NCBI GenBank assembly: GCA_033297075.1
Contig: MU858049.1
Coordinates: 124,001-188,000, forward strand
Source of the DNA: Rhypophila decipiens
Taxonomy: Eukaryota; Ascomycota; Sordariomycetes; Sordariales; Naviculisporaceae
DNA: 64,000 nt
Direction of reading: 5' to 3'
Shown: positions 1 to 12,636 of the stretch, one piece after another
Numbering within the stretch: position 1 is the stretch's first letter
How the letters are laid out: each line of letters starts with the position of its first letter
Position numbers and translations under genes: made by a program
The notes under the pieces: model-generated
Databases searched by the model: none
Told to the model about the DNA's origin: nothing
The model's input: only the letters and a program-made list of their open reading frames with translations

Positions 1-3000
1 TTGCCTCGCTCGATCTCAGGCGCAAGGAAAACCCAAGTCCTACCAAGATCGGCTTACTTCGCCGTCCCATCACCGACGCCCCAATGCTCAGCGCCTCGTC
101 GTCCAACAACCACTCTTTATTTTCTTTCGGCGGGAGGAATGGCGCATCGAATGAGGAGGTTGACGCTACATCCACTTCGTTCGATTTCTTGCCGTCGGTC
201 AGTTTTGACGACCTGCAGAGCAGTCTGGAGTCGGCCTCTACAGACTTCAAGTTAACCCAATTCCCATCACCAAACGATCAGCCAGGCCAACAAAGTATTG
301 CTACGATGGTGGAGCGTGCCGACATGACCAAACATGGGGTTTCCAATCAGGCTGCTCTGCAGTCGCAGCAGCAACCCCCGACACGGCCTGGCAGGAGTGG
401 TTCAATTCTGCGAAGACCGAGTAACTCCAGCCGGCAGGTGAGCCTGTCTTCCACAACGTCCAGCAACTCGGGGGCCCCGAGCAACGCTCCTACGGCCCCA
501 GCAGCTATGCGTCCTCGTCGTCAGAGCCATTACCCTCCTGTATCGAATTCAAATATTGTAAAGCCGCCTAGAAAGTCGGTGGGGCCTGGCGTGTTCGACG
601 CCGGAGATTTCGAGTCGCGGAAACGGAGGCCAAGTGTGACATCGGAAAGAGGTGGTATCGAGTCGACCCGTTCGTCTATCGACGGAGGCTCGCGACCTAT
701 GATCGGGGATGCTGTGCGGAACTTGACGGGCTCAAGAGCGTCCAAGGCGAAATCTGTCCAACCACCCCCGAGAACGAGCCAGTCCACTCTATTTCCTCCT
801 GACGCCACGCAAACACCGGACCAAAACCGCTCCTCGCTTGCCTTCCCTCGATCACCTCGAACAGCTGTCAAGGTCGGCTCGAATGGCTCTCTGGGGAAAA
901 GGATGTCTATCATGCCCGGGGTGCCTCATGCTTCGCATGCGACCGGGCTAGGCGCGAGGACAATCAGCCCCACAGACACGAGGAGGATGAAGCGCCTATC
1001 GATGCATCAGACTCAAACTCAGCCTCCGCCTCCGGCCCAGATGTCGATCAATCCTCTGCCGCTAGCTCCCGAAATTCGCGCCTCATCTCGTTCGCCGTCC
1101 ATGCTTCCTCGGAAAATCTCCACTCCGTCATCATCAAGAACAACGCCAGATCCAAATAGAAAGTCATACAGCTCAGGTCTTTCCGTCAACTCAACAAACA
1201 GCTTCAATACTGTGAGATCCTCCACCGGCTCGATACAACCTCGTGTTCCCCAGTCTGCGTCCAGCTCGAGATTGCCAGCTCCAAAGTCCCTGAATCTTCA
1301 TCCAGCCACAAACACCGAGGACGATGAAGACGTACCCCCAGTACCAGCGATACCGAAAGTTTACGAATCTCCCAAGGACTCACCTGCCGAGCTTTCTTTC
1401 CTGGAGAAGCGAAAATCAAACATGGCGTTCGACGCAAGCAGTCTGACCAGTACCTCAACGGGAAGTATTTCAGGCGCGCAGCTGAACGACCCGCCGCCGC
1501 CCCCTGCGAAAGTCCAGCGCAGGCCGAGCAACCGTAAAACTGTTCACACTTCCTCAAAGTTGGACATGGAAAAGAAGACCGCCGGACCACAGGTTAAGAA
1601 GAACCTGCAGCCATTACGGCTTCCGCCAATAACCCTAGGGCCGCTAAGCACACCAACAGCTGCAAAGATTGCTGCACTCCAGGAGCATGGTTATTCCGAG
1701 AGGAACTTGTCCCCTCCCCCGGCGAGACAAGCAGCCAAAACGCCGACAACGCCGATGACGGCATCAAAGACGTCCTTTTTTAACGCTGGAAAAGCAGAGG
1801 AGAGATCCACCGTACAGCATCTCCGCAGTAGCAGTTCAGTCCATCGGGTCAACAGACGTGAAAGCCCGACGGCCGTCGACCCGACAAGCTCGACCGAGTC
1901 GATCACGGCAGTCAAGAACGGACCGCAAAGGTCAGGAATGTCACCATTTTTATCATCATCAGTGCCAAAGGGAGGAAACATGGAGTCCTCGTTTTTGAAA
2001 CGATCAAGGACAGGAGCCGATTTTACAGTTCCACCAGAACCTAGCGCGGACCAGCCCACACAGCAACATAATAAGCCTTCTGGGCCCCGGGCGGCGCCGA
2101 AGGCTATTGCCACAAAACAGCCACCCTCAAAATCACCTGCTCCGCTCCCCAGCCCAGATGAACCGCCAACTCCGTCATCGATCAGTTCCTTGAGACGGAA
2201 GCTCAGCTTGTCTTGGAAACGTAGCGCGTCCAAAGGCAGCTCAAGCCATTTGCCAGGGGACTCGGGCTCGCATGTCAACACGCATCATGACTCCATGCCG
2301 CCACCTCGAATCCCTGTTTCCGCGACACTGAACAGCCTTTCAACCAGCAAACCCCCGAGCCCTACTCCCTCCACAAGGTCGAGCGCCACTGGAACGTACT
2401 TGGAGTCGAGGAGACGTAAGAGCTCGGCCTCGAGTCTTAACGCGATCATTGCTCAAGAAAGAAAACGCAGCGACAGCCTGATTGCCGCCAAGAAGGAGTC
2501 AACTCTGGACACGGTGGTAGAGCGGTCAAGCCTGTACAACGGGTCGGTTGTGCAAAAGATCCTGAAGCCCAAGGGTTCGACAGCCACTCTCCGCCACCAG
2601 GACATATGGACGTCAGATCTAGACAAGGACGATCTGGTTGCGGAGGAAGAAATGAGGAAATTGGGATCGAGGCGCAAGGAGACGGAGCTCGCTGCTCGAA
2701 CACTCGATGCTCTTCGGAAGCGGGCCACGGCCAAAGAACGCGTGAGCCCTCAAGAAGCAATTCGTATCGCCGTGCTTAATATTCACGAAAAAGGCGAGAT
2801 TTTCGACTTCAATGATATTTACTTTTGCGGAACCCAAAATGCTGCAAAGGTGGTGGGCAATCCGCAATCCGAGAAGCCGAATGACGGCTATGACGACGAG
2901 CGAGGAGATTACACCATTGTCCCTGGCGATCATCTTGCATATCGATACGAAATCATTGACGTTCTCGGTAAGGGCAGTTTCGGTCAGGTCGTAAGATGTA

Positions 3001-4539
3001 TTGATCACAAGACGGGCATACTCGTCGCTGTAAAGATTATCCGCAACAAGAAGCGCTTCCACGCGCAAGCTATTGTGGAAGTCGACATTCTGAAGAAGCT
3101 TCGCGAATGGGTAGGTGTCCAACAATGTCCGTTCCCTGAAATTGCACCCACTAACAGAAAGATAGGATCCGAAAAACAAATATAGCATGGTGAACTTCAC
3201 CCATAGCTTCCATTTCCGCCAGCATCTCTGCATCGCTACCGAGCTTCTCGACATGAACCTTTACGAGTTTATCAAATCCAACGCCTTCCGTGGTTTCTCT
3301 CTCAAGCTTATTCGACGATTTACCAAACAGCTACTTAGCTCCCTCAACCTCTTGAAGCAGCACAAGGTCATCCACTGTGACTTGAAACCCGAAAATATCC
3401 TCCTCCGGCACCCGTTACACTCCGAGATCAAAGTGATTGATTTCGGATCGAGCTGTTTCGAAAACGAAAAGGTGTATACCTATATTCAGTCTCGGTTCTA
3501 CCGCTCTCCCGAGGTTATCTTGGGCATGACGTACGGTATGCCCATCGACATGTGGTCCCTGGGCTGTATCCTGGCGGAGCTCTACACCGGCGTGCCCATC
3601 TTTCCTGGCGAAAACGAACAAGAGCAGCTCGCTTGCATAATGGAGGTATTTGGACCGCCAGAGAAACATTTGATTGAGAAGTCGACGCGTAAGAAGTTGT
3701 TTTTCGATAGCATGGGAAAGCCGCGTCTTACTGTTTCGTCCAAGGGGCGCAGGCGGAGACCGTCTTCCAAGACGCTACAACAGGTCCTGAAGTGCGACGA
3801 CGAGCCGTTTTTGGACTTTTTGACCAAGTGTCTGCGGTGGGACCCGGACAGGAGAATGAAGCCCGATGAGGCGATCAGGCACGAGTTCATAACAGGCCAG
3901 AAGACATCGATGCCTCTGCCGAGCAACAGGGCAAGGGAGTCGAGTCCGAGCAAGCGAGTTCCTAGTTACAACTCGATTTCGAACCCCAGACCCTTGCCCG
4001 ATCCGCCGACAGCTGCCGGCACGAGCGCCAGGGGCAATACCTCGTTAAGGCCGAGGGAGGCGACGGGCGTCAGCCACAGTCCTATGAAAGCTGGCGGCGG
4101 CGGTGGCGGAAGTAATGCCGGCAGTCGTAGGGTGTCTGGTGTCAGCGCTTCCTCCACTGCCCCGAACATCGGTACCTCTGGCGGCGGGCTGAAGCGGACG
4201 AACACCAACGCCGGCCACTCAGTTGGAGGTGCTTCCATTAGTGGTGGACAGGGTAGCTTCTCGACGAACGGTGTCGGGGCCACTTCAGCTTCTATAGCGA
4301 CCAATGGAGCAGTGAATGGGAGCAGCTTGCCGAGGGCCAGCATCAGGAGTGTGAGCGCTAAGCATTATGGAAGCAGCACTATTAGCAGTAGTCAGCACAG
4401 CCAGATACATCAGGCTCAGTCAGCTCAAGTACATGGCCAGACGCAGCAGGAAAAGGATATGGGCGCTGCGATGGCGGGTGCTAACGCTGCCATGGGGAAC
4501 GTGGGTGCTAGCGGGTCGGGCACCTTTGGAAGAAGGTAG
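1..4539 (+). CDS. pom1: Pom1-type DYRK protein kinase, 5' partial
   Basis: Serine/threonine (dual-specificity) kinase of the CMGC/DYRK family. The frame is open from base 3 with no convincing start, so the N-terminus lies left of the window. A long Ser/Pro-rich, probably disordered region (to about 2,750) precedes a DYRK-homology box (NDGYDDERGDY, about 2,880-2,910) and a C-terminal kinase domain. Visible motifs are the glycine loop GKGSFGQ (2967-2987), the VAI/VK lysine (3033), HCDLKPEN (about 3372), DFGSS (about 3438), the activation-loop YTY (3475-3483) and SRFYRSPE. One intron, 3111-3165 (GTAGGT...CTAAC...TAG), joins REW to DPKNKYSMV in phase 0; exon 2 is 3166-4539. A Gly/Ser-rich tail of about 200 residues follows. 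In fission yeast Pom1 marks cell ends and controls cell size and polarity. Assignment to DYRK is firm; orthology to Pom1 rather than another class-II DYRK is inferred from layout. Confidence 0.9.
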
Positions 4540-6021
4540 AGCCTTGTCAGAAGAAGGTGAAACAAAGTTCGCTGGAATGGCGCTTCTGGCTGCTGGCTCC
4601 TGTTGCTGCTGAATATGTGTTTCCAAACGTCACGATATCAGGTTATGAGTATGTAGTATTGAGTGGTTTGTGTGAGTTGGGGAAGGAAAGGAGTTTGGGT
4701 TTCAAAGTGAGGTTTATGCCTAACTAGAAGCAGAGGAACGCATTTATATACACTCGTCTCTTTATGGTTTCTTGTTTATACTTTACATACCTACCTAGAG
4801 ACTTGTTCGAGTACCTTGCTTGTGCTCATGCTCGCAGACGTATTGGTTTGCCAGCGACTTGGTTAGAGCGAGGAGAGAGAGGAGAATGGAGAAAAGCGGA
4901 TGTTGTTAATGGCATGACTGGATGGTTGACAGATGAATGGATGGATTAATGGATGTGTTTATGTGGATGAATGAAGCATACCTTCTCTTCGTTTCTTGTT
5001 CTTATATTATCATTACAATTGGTGGTTTGGCTTCTCAAAGACAGGAAGTTTCTTTCCTCGGTATACGCGTACAATTCGGTCCGTGGGCTTTTGAGCATAT
5101 ATATATACTGTATAGCATTGGCATCAACTCAACTAGCGAGGTGGAATTTTGATAATACATATACTTTATTTTGATGTTCTACCTTACTATTACATGGACG
5201 ACGAGTGATGGACAGAAAGTAGTACGAAAGGCAGGCAAATGTTGCAGACGGAGCAAGCCTCACTCTTGATCTGGCTGCCTTGCAGACTCCATCCATGTTA
5301 TTTCTTCTACTTCCACTGGAGGAAGGTGTTGGAACATGACGGACAAAAAGTCAACACGGGGAGGAGAGGAGAACGCAGTCCAGACACCACTGCTTCCTCA
5401 CCTGGAATTGGGTAAAACCACTTTATGCAGTTACTATTTCTGCCCATCTATGGCTTGGTGGCATGATAAAGGTGAGCAAGGCAGACAAGCAAGTAGTTGC
5501 AGTGACATGTTCAAACTCGCAAGACATTCCTTGGATCACCATCGTCTCCCTTCGTCTGTGATGAATGAACGACTTCTGGAGTCCAATGTGGAATAGAGCA
5601 GATAAACAGCCCAATGAAGGAATACATGTCGGTTACCTAGCAATGGAATCGCAATGGTCATTACAGAGTATCGTCCATTGAAAGGTGCAGCTTATATGAG
5701 AGAACATATTAATTATGTTTCAACTACCAGTGTAGACAGACTTGGTTATCCAAGGCCTCTCTTTCTCACCGATATGAATGCTCCCATTATCCAAACAAGT
5801 CTCTCAATCGTACTCCTTCCATATACCAACAGTACGAAAAAGCACAAAAACAAAAGACAAGTACAAATAAACTCCAGCCCCCCGCGCACCCCCAATGCCG
5901 AATGATATATATACTCCACGAAGGTTAAACCTTCGGGTGAACAAAAGACAAAAACGCCACCCCATGGGTATTTCCCACCTCTCGCGCCTATTATTACTGA
6001 TTAATTCAACCCCAAACATTC
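4540..6021. other. Tail-to-tail intergenic region, kinase and cdt1 3' ends
   Basis: This 1.5-kb space lies between two convergent genes and presumably holds their 3' untranslated regions. It contains only short, unrelated reading frames and AT-rich patches. I recognise no gene, RNA or transposon here. Confidence 0.6.
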
Positions 6022-7548
6022 TCAACCCAAAAGGTTCTTTACTCTCTGCTCAATCTCATCACGACTAGGCTGACATCCCATCTGAACCACTACATTCTCC
6101 CTCCCGCCAACCGTCAGGATCCTCAACCAGGCCGGCACCACCTCCTTGGCCAACAACCGCACACACTCAATGCCGTCCTCGCTGGAAATGGGACTCCGCA
6201 TCGAGTCCTTCAGCTTGATCATCAGCGCGGGCATGGTAAAAGCGATCCTCGCTTGGCCGGGACTCGCAGTTGCGGCACTGAGCATCGAGATGACAGCAGC
6301 GACATCGTCAGCCCGCTGGAGGGCAGCTCTGCGTCGCAACTCGGCTGCGCTGGGGCCTGTCAGAGCCGCTTGAGACTGGACGAGTTCCTTTTGACGAATA
6401 CGGTCTAGTAGGGACATCTTGCTGCCGTCGGGATTAACAGCTGGCGTGGCGGGCGCAGCAGATTTCTGGTCTTCTGAGGGCACTTGTTTACGGAAGACAC
6501 CGTTCTTGAGCTCCTCGAGTGTTCGTTGGTTTTTGCTGCCGCCGAGGATAGGCAGTGACTTCGCGATGGCGGCCGGCTTGACGGGAGCCTTTGGCAGAGT
6601 GGCAATAAAGAGTGGGAGAGCTGTTTCGGTGTCGCTCTGCCGACGACCACGCCAGAGTGTGCGCAAGTTGGCCTCGAAGTCCATGTTGAGCTTCTGCTCG
6701 CGCAGCGGACCTGGCTCGGCGTTGGCTTGGAACTCAATGCAGATCTTGCCTCGGCCATAGTCGGAGAGGAAGAAGGGGGCCTGAGTGGAAGCGGTGAAGC
6801 CCAGAATGCCAATGCACCGGCGGATGTCGTCGAGGGTGACCTTGCGCTTGCCCCATGACCTTGTCACGCTTGGTGTAAGGTTTCGCAGGTCGACGGGCGA
6901 GTTGGTGCCATTGTGCGCGAATTCCATGGTGAGAGTCTTGAGGAAGGCAACCTGAAGATCCAGGAGATCGATAAGCTCTTGGGGCAGGTCGTATTCATCT
7001 TGGCTGGATGTGGTGCTGGTCTTTTGGGGAGAGAATATCTTTGTGCGTTTGCGGACTGGGGACTGGAGGTTGAGCCGCTCGAATAGAGCCTCGGCCTCTG
7101 AGGGATCGGCAGAGGGTGTTGAAGGCCGAACGTTCTCGTCTGTCTCGAGTTGGCGTTTCCGCGATGGCCTGGATGGCGTGAGGATGGGCTTCTTGGAAGA
7201 TGGCACGGCAGGTTCGGGTTCGGCGAAGGTGACAGCTTTCCTCTTACGGGTAGGGGTAGACGCTACCAGAGGTGCGGGCTCGGGCGCGGGGTTGGATCGA
7301 AGCTTCTTGGTTGCGGGATCATGGACGGAAGGAGTAGACTGCTCGTGGTCGTCGACCTTCCTCTTCCTTGACGTCAAGACAATCTCAATTGAGGAAGTCG
7401 GTGCGGACTTGGCAAGGAGGTCCTTCCCGGTGCTCTGAAGCTTGGAAACACGTCCAAAGTTGTTGATGGCGTTGACGGCGGGGAGTTTGGCTGGGGCGGC
7501 CTTTCCCCGAGCAGATGAGCGCTTTGGACGGGCGATCGCGCCAGGCAT
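6022..7548 (-). CDS. cdt1: DNA replication licensing factor Cdt1
   Basis: Single-exon gene of 508 aa. Cdt1 loads the MCM2-7 helicase on origins together with ORC and Cdc6 in G1. The frame opens further upstream, but its first codon there is TTG; the first ATG is at 7548 (MPGAIARPKRSSARGK), which I take as the start. The N-terminus is basic and disordered with several S/T-P-x-K/R CDK-type sites that overlap likely nuclear localisation signals (for example SPVRKRTK, TPTRKRK). A central winged-helix-like region follows (about 185-320: LPQELIDLLDLQVAFLKTL, then LTPSVTRSWGKRKVTLDDI). The C-terminal Cdt1 winged helix, which binds MCM, spans about 379-508, beginning SLLDRIRQKE. No PIP-box degron was noticed. 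The call rests on the central and C-terminal domains; fungal Cdt1 is divergent, so the N-terminal part is not diagnostic. Confidence 0.8.
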   Translation of the reverse strand: MPGAIARPKRSSARGKAAPAKLPAVNAINNFGRVSKLQSTGKDLLAKSAPTSSIEIVLTSRKRKVDDHEQSTPSVHDPATKKLRSNPAPEPAPLVASTPTRKRKAVTFAEPEPAVPSSKKPILTPSRPSRKRQLETDENVRPSTPSADPSEAEALFERLNLQSPVRKRTKIFSPQKTSTTSSQDEYDLPQELIDLLDLQVAFLKTLTMEFAHNGTNSPVDLRNLTPSVTRSWGKRKVTLDDIRRCIGILGFTASTQAPFFLSDYGRGKICIEFQANAEPGPLREQKLNMDFEANLRTLWRGRRQSDTETALPLFIATLPKAPVKPAAIAKSLPILGGSKNQRTLEELKNGVFRKQVPSEDQKSAAPATPAVNPDGSKMSLLDRIRQKELVQSQAALTGPSAAELRRRAALQRADDVAAVISMLSAATASPGQARIAFTMPALMIKLKDSMRSPISSEDGIECVRLLAKEVVPAWLRILTVGGRENVVVQMGCQPSRDEIEQRVKNLLG

Positions 7549-8682
7549 GATGAAGGCTTGAGAGATTAGCTCTGTAGTGGAAGGATCAAAGGAGACAATA
7601 GTGTTGGTCGCCAGATTCACAACTGTGGGCAATCACGGAAGTGGTTTCGAGAGTTGTGGACGAAGGAAGAGCAATGGGGTGAATAGAAAAAGCTCAGGTG
7701 CGAAATCAAGCTTGAGGCAGGGAAGGTGAATTGGGAGGGATGAAATGGATATGGGGACTATGACCTGCTGGACAGGGGGTCGCGTTCTACGCGTTAAGTG
7801 GGACGCGCCCATGATGTCGCGAAATTTGCAGCGCGTCGAGACCCCGCTATTCCCCACCAGGCCCCTGAAGGACCCGGCCCAACATTCAAGAGCGACCAAT
7901 AGAATCAGACCAATGCTGCCCAGCCGAAACTTCTGCAATCCATGCAGTCCACCGGTCTCACGACAGTTGACGAGGAAACAAGCAAAAAACGAGGTCAGTG
8001 CGCAGGTGTTTCTACATACCAACAACATTGACTCCATGCATGACGAGTTAATCCTTGTGCTGCTCAGATGGAGTGTGACTTGACTTTGTGGGAATATCCG
8101 TTCGAACGCTGTCATACTGGGGTTTTAGACTAAAACCGGGTGTAGAGCCGCACCTTCTTTCTCATGAAAGCTTGGTGGCCAGAAGCTGAGAACACTCTCA
8201 TCAACCATAATCTTGCTGTCACCCCACCAGAGAACATGTATCGGAGTTTCTTCTGTACTCGATTGAGATGCGCAATCATGAGCAACAACTTTCAATAAGT
8301 TTCTTGATCCCCAGGTCTTATTCTGATCCCAAAGGACTGAATCCGTACCAACATCGAAGAAACGATCCCACCTACCAGCATGGCTGATGGCGCTGGTCCT
8401 CTGCTGTTCTGCAGTGGCGGCAGCACGCACACTAGACCGGCCAATATCAGCCAGATTACCCGGTGGCCACCTTCAGCCTCGTCGTGCAGCTCGAGTCGCT
8501 CGTTCTCTCGATGGTCGGCTCGTCGTCCTCGTTCTGCCCCTCATCGTGGCGTGGTCACTCGCTATCAATGACGAGTTCCATCTCTGTTGGAACGACCTGA
8601 CGAGACCGATGATATCGATGCCATTAATTGTTACTCCCGCAACGCTGCTTGCTGTTTTTAAATTTTCAGGCAAATCTCGACC
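7549..8682. other. Divergent promoter region, cdt1 / NACHT-ankyrin gene
   Basis: This 1.1-kb space separates two divergently transcribed genes. The cdt1-proximal part carries the CGCG-box cluster listed separately. The remaining part holds short reading frames on both strands that look like chance. No further element is recognised. Confidence 0.5.
7781..7840 (-). promoter_or_regulatory. Cluster of MCB/SCB-like (APSES) boxes upstream of cdt1
   Basis: An exact MluI cell-cycle box ACGCGT (7789-7794) and an SCB-like CGCGAAA (7818-7824) sit with further CGCG cores (7781-7784, about 7803-7808, about 7831-7836). They lie about 230-290 bp upstream of the cdt1 ATG and also upstream of the divergent NACHT gene. 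MBF/SBF complexes bind such boxes in G1/S genes in yeasts. ACGCGTTA and TCGCGAAA also fit the StuA site WCGCGWNM. Function here is inferred from position and motif only. Confidence 0.45.
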
Positions 8683-11600
8683 ATGTCGACGGCGCTCTCC
8701 AAAGCGGCACCTCTGAAGGCCGAGATCAGGCTTGCACAAGCTGTCTCGCAGTTCGAGGCAGAACTCGCCTCTGATCAGAAAGCTGCTTTCCGTTCTCAAA
8801 GATCCCAAGCCTACCAAGCTCCTCCAACTGCCCAGGATGTCATGTCCTTCACGGCCAAGATAGACCGAGAAACAAAGAACAAGAGTGGTGGTGGGAGATG
8901 TTTTGGGCCTCGCTTGACCAATGTGTTGCAGGCTGTCCAGCAATTTGCCGCCCTTGGGGACGTCGTTTTTGGTGGCTCACAGAACATAATTGCCTGCGGT
9001 GTTTGGACACTGGTCCGAATGAGCTTACTTGTTCGTTCTCCCCTTGAACAGGTGTTTCGCTTGAGTCTTTGTTTGACCTTGAACTGACTTTTCGTCACAA
9101 GTCTCTCGTGAACTACTCTTCATATATGGACAAGTTGTCAACTCTCTTGATGGTGGCAGGCCGCTCAGCCCCTCGATACCAGAAGATGGCTCTTCTCTAC
9201 ACCCGATCTCGGATCCTGCGAACCAGTCTCTCCGAGTACTTTATAGTCATTGTCCAGCTTTGCCACCACATGCTGAAGACTGCAAACCGGACAAAAATTG
9301 GCCAAATGGTATCATCACTTTCTGACTCGGCCCTGAAAAGCTATGAAACAGATCTCATTCGCTGGGCTTCCGCTGTGAAAGAAGAAGCAGACTTACTCCT
9401 GAGCGAGAATATTGATGACCAAGGCACTCGGGTTAAGCTGCTTCTCAAGCTGTCCGAGTCTGAAGCCTATCGTCAGAAACTGAAAATACATTGCCAAATT
9501 CTGGACAGTTTCTCGAAATACGACTATGAGACGACCTGGAAGGAGCTCCGTAAGGTGGGCAATACCGGATTGTTGCGAGCTACCCCCAAGTACGCAAGCT
9601 GGAAATCCGAGCTTTCTTCGTCCACATTATTGTGGAGAGGAAAGCTTGGAGCCGGAAAGTCCGTTTTGATGGCAAACATAGTTGATGACCTGAACCTACA
9701 TGTCGCCGGCTCCTCTGTCCCGGTGGCATACTTTTTCTGCCGCCACGACATCGCAGAAAGTCTCAAGGCACGCACAGTCATTGGTTCCTTCACCCGGCAA
9801 ATATTACGACCATTTCCTGATCTTGGAACGCAGGACACCATCGGTGAAACCATACCGATTCCAGACTGTGACCGGATTCTTTCTGTGTTGCGCACCACTC
9901 TGCCATCATCATTCGGGGCATATTTTGTGCTCGATGGACTAGATGAGTGCCCTGAGAAGGAACGATTTACAATCCTTGCGCAACTCCGCACCCTCCAACA
10001 GATTTTCGGGCTGCTTGTTTGCCTGTCCTCCAGGAGTGACGCCAGTTCCGCCCCGTGGTTGGTTCCATCCATGACCATTAACTCACAGATGGTAACCATC
10101 TCTGACGATAACCCGGATATTTCTTGCTTCATCAGATCACAGTTGGAATACAGCATCAAAACAGGGGCACTCAAAGTCGGCGATCCTGCCATTGTTTTTG
10201 AAATAGAGGATGCTCTCCTCCAAGGCAGCCAGGGCATGTTTCTCTGGGTCGCCCTCCAGATCGAGGCTCTATACATATCAAAGACGGACGACGCTATTCG
10301 GAAAGCACTGGAAGATCTCCCCGCAGATCTACCGGAGACATTCAATCGAATCATTCAAAGGAGCGGGGAGGCAGGGAGTGAATACCGAATACGGATATTC
10401 AAGTTGATTGTTGCGGCTTTCCGCCCGTTGACCGTGGACGAAACCCGGGAGGCTCTCAGTGTGGTTCCCGGAGTCACTACTTGGAACCCTGCCCATGTCA
10501 TCAACGACGTGTATTCAGCGCTTGCCTGCTGTGGAAGCCTGATCTCCATCGACGAGGAAGCACTGACAGTCAAACTTATACATCACAGCGTCAGACAGTT
10601 CCTCCTTGGACAGTTTAGTTCGTCCCAGGCCGCTTTTTTCAATGCCGATTGTGCGCATCAAGCGATGGGGGAAATCAATATTACCTATCTCAACTATGGA
10701 GTTTTTGATACCAGCCTATCCACGACGGTGATTCCGGACATAGCAGCAGGGGGCTCACCATCCCGAATTGTGGGATCCATGGACACCATTGGCCTTGTGC
10801 AATCGCTGGCATTGAAGTATTTACGGTCTCGGAAGCAACCAGCTTACAACATGGGCATGCCTCTCGCTGAGGCTGCAATGAAGCATCCGGCTAGGAATAT
10901 AGATCGTTTATTCTTCTACGATTATGCAAAACTGCATTGGTTAGATCACGTCATGTTCGTCCCTGTTACTAGACAGGTTACAGATGAGCTTGTGAAGGTG
11001 ATCAATTTGCATCCTTCATCAGAGTATATTGGGCATTGCCCAAATGGAGAGCGATCCTTACTGTGCTGGGCGTCGAAATTTGGATACGAAGAAATCTTAC
11101 GAGCGTTGTTGGACACGGGTGCCAGTCCTGAAATTCGGAACGACTTCGATATGACGCCACTCTACCTGGCTGTCTCAGCAGGGCACCTCGATATCGTCAA
11201 GACTTTAATTGACAGAGGTGCCGATGTAGACTTCAAAAGCAAAAATGGCATGACTCCTCTAATGGTCGCAATACGGATGCAGAACCAGTCAATGGTGTCG
11301 CTTCTCTTATCTCATGGGGCGAAGCCGCATTCGGTATCCAACCACGAGGAATCGCAGCAACTGCCCAATATTCTACCATCAAGCATACAAAGGATGATCC
11401 ATGACCTTCTCTCCGCCGGGTTCGAAGTTTATGGAAACTTCTTCCGTCGTGAGCTCCCACTAGTGCTCGCTATCACAGCCGAAAACAGCGCTCTAATTGA
11501 AATCCTTTTGAGTTACGGAGCCAAGATGGGCCAGTCGGTCGTCGAAACGGACTTCAACGCCCTCGAATTTGCTATTTTTTTCTGCGAGCATACCACCGCC

Positions 11601-12437
11601 TTTGACACGCTTATGGCTAAGGGGGCGGGTTTTAATCCAAGTTCTCTCTCACTTGCTATAAAGAATCGTAATCTAGATATGGTAAAGAAATTCATGAAGC
11701 ATATGGCGATGGTTGGGGAATCGCTGCTCGAACCGGAAAACGACGAGGGCAACAAACCGCTGCGACTGGCAATTTGGCACCATCACGTAGATATTGTTGA
11801 CATTCTGATCAAGCACGGCGCAGAATTAAACCCCCCAGAGGGAAGCGAAGATCCATCTCCTCTGATGGAGGCAATACTCGCTGGAGACAAGCAAATCATG
11901 GGACTGCTTATCAAAAGGGGCGCGGACGTCAACTTCCGAGATTCTCGGGGTCGCACGCCCCTGTCCTTAGCAGTAGAGCGTGGCGACTTAGGAATCATGG
12001 ACTCCTTGACCTCTTCCCGTGATTTTGATCCAACAAAGATCAATTGCTACGACGAGGAGGCACCACCTCTTGTCACCAGTCGCCTCAGAAATGCAGATGT
12101 TATTTCAGAACTGCTCAAGCTCGGCGCGTCTCCTGATATCATGGACGTAGCTGGCTACACACCCTTGCGACATGCCATCGAGGCGAGCAATCCTACCGTC
12201 GTGAAGCTACTTCTCGAGCACGGAGCTAACCCTAACCTTAAGACAGTCAATACTCCCGTTGTAACGCCTCTTGGACAGGCCATCTTTGCGGGCTCCTTCG
12301 AGATTGTTAAACTCCTTGTGGCCCATGGTGTTCGCGCTGGACCGATCGCTGACACTTGGTCGAGGAGTGCGTCGCAGCTTGCAGCGATCAATGGTCATGC
12401 AAAGATCGCACACTACCTGGAAGAACATGGACTTTGA
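8683..12437 (+). CDS. NACHT-ankyrin NLR-like STAND protein
   Basis: Predicted 1,227 aa from exons 8683-9030 and 9102-12437 (intron 71 bp, donor GTTCGT, acceptor CACAAG, branch CTGAC). The N-terminal helical region (about 50-250, with RCFGPRLTNVLQAVQQFAALGDV, here split as RCFGPRLTN and VLQAVQQFAALGDV, then GGSQN and GRSAPRYQ) is a domain common at the start of fungal NACHT/ankyrin proteins (DUF7708-like, from memory). A NACHT NTPase follows, with Walker A GKLGAGKS (296-303) and Walker B YFVLDGLDE (390-398). About 12-13 ankyrin repeats fill residues 767-1225. All key nucleotide-binding residues are present and the frame is intact. Fungal NLR-like proteins act in non-self recognition, heterokaryon incompatibility or symbiosis; the ligand and effector function here are unknown. 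It lies alone, with no HET, lipase or other effector gene beside it. A second in-phase donor at 9052 would insert VRSPLEQ. Confidence 0.9.
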
Positions 12438-12636
12438 CAGATATATATCAATAGCGACAAGGTCCTCAGTTGGTATGGTAATTACACTGTAAATACCCCG
12501 AGTAAGTTTTGCACCGAATAGAGACAAGTGCTCCTTTCGACGTACAATGGAAACATCCAAGTGCTAATGCAATCACCCAGGAAAACTACCCTCCCGGCAT
12601 TCATAGCCAGAGAGAGCGTAGACGAAGACAGACGAC

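Noticed and set aside
1..255. 84-codon frame 1 reading at the left edge
   Set aside because: The overlapping frame starting at base 3 continues into the kinase gene and is clearly the coding one.
7549..7632. 28-residue N-terminal extension of Cdt1
   Set aside because: The upstream codon is TTG, not ATG, and the ATG at 7548 gives a typical start.
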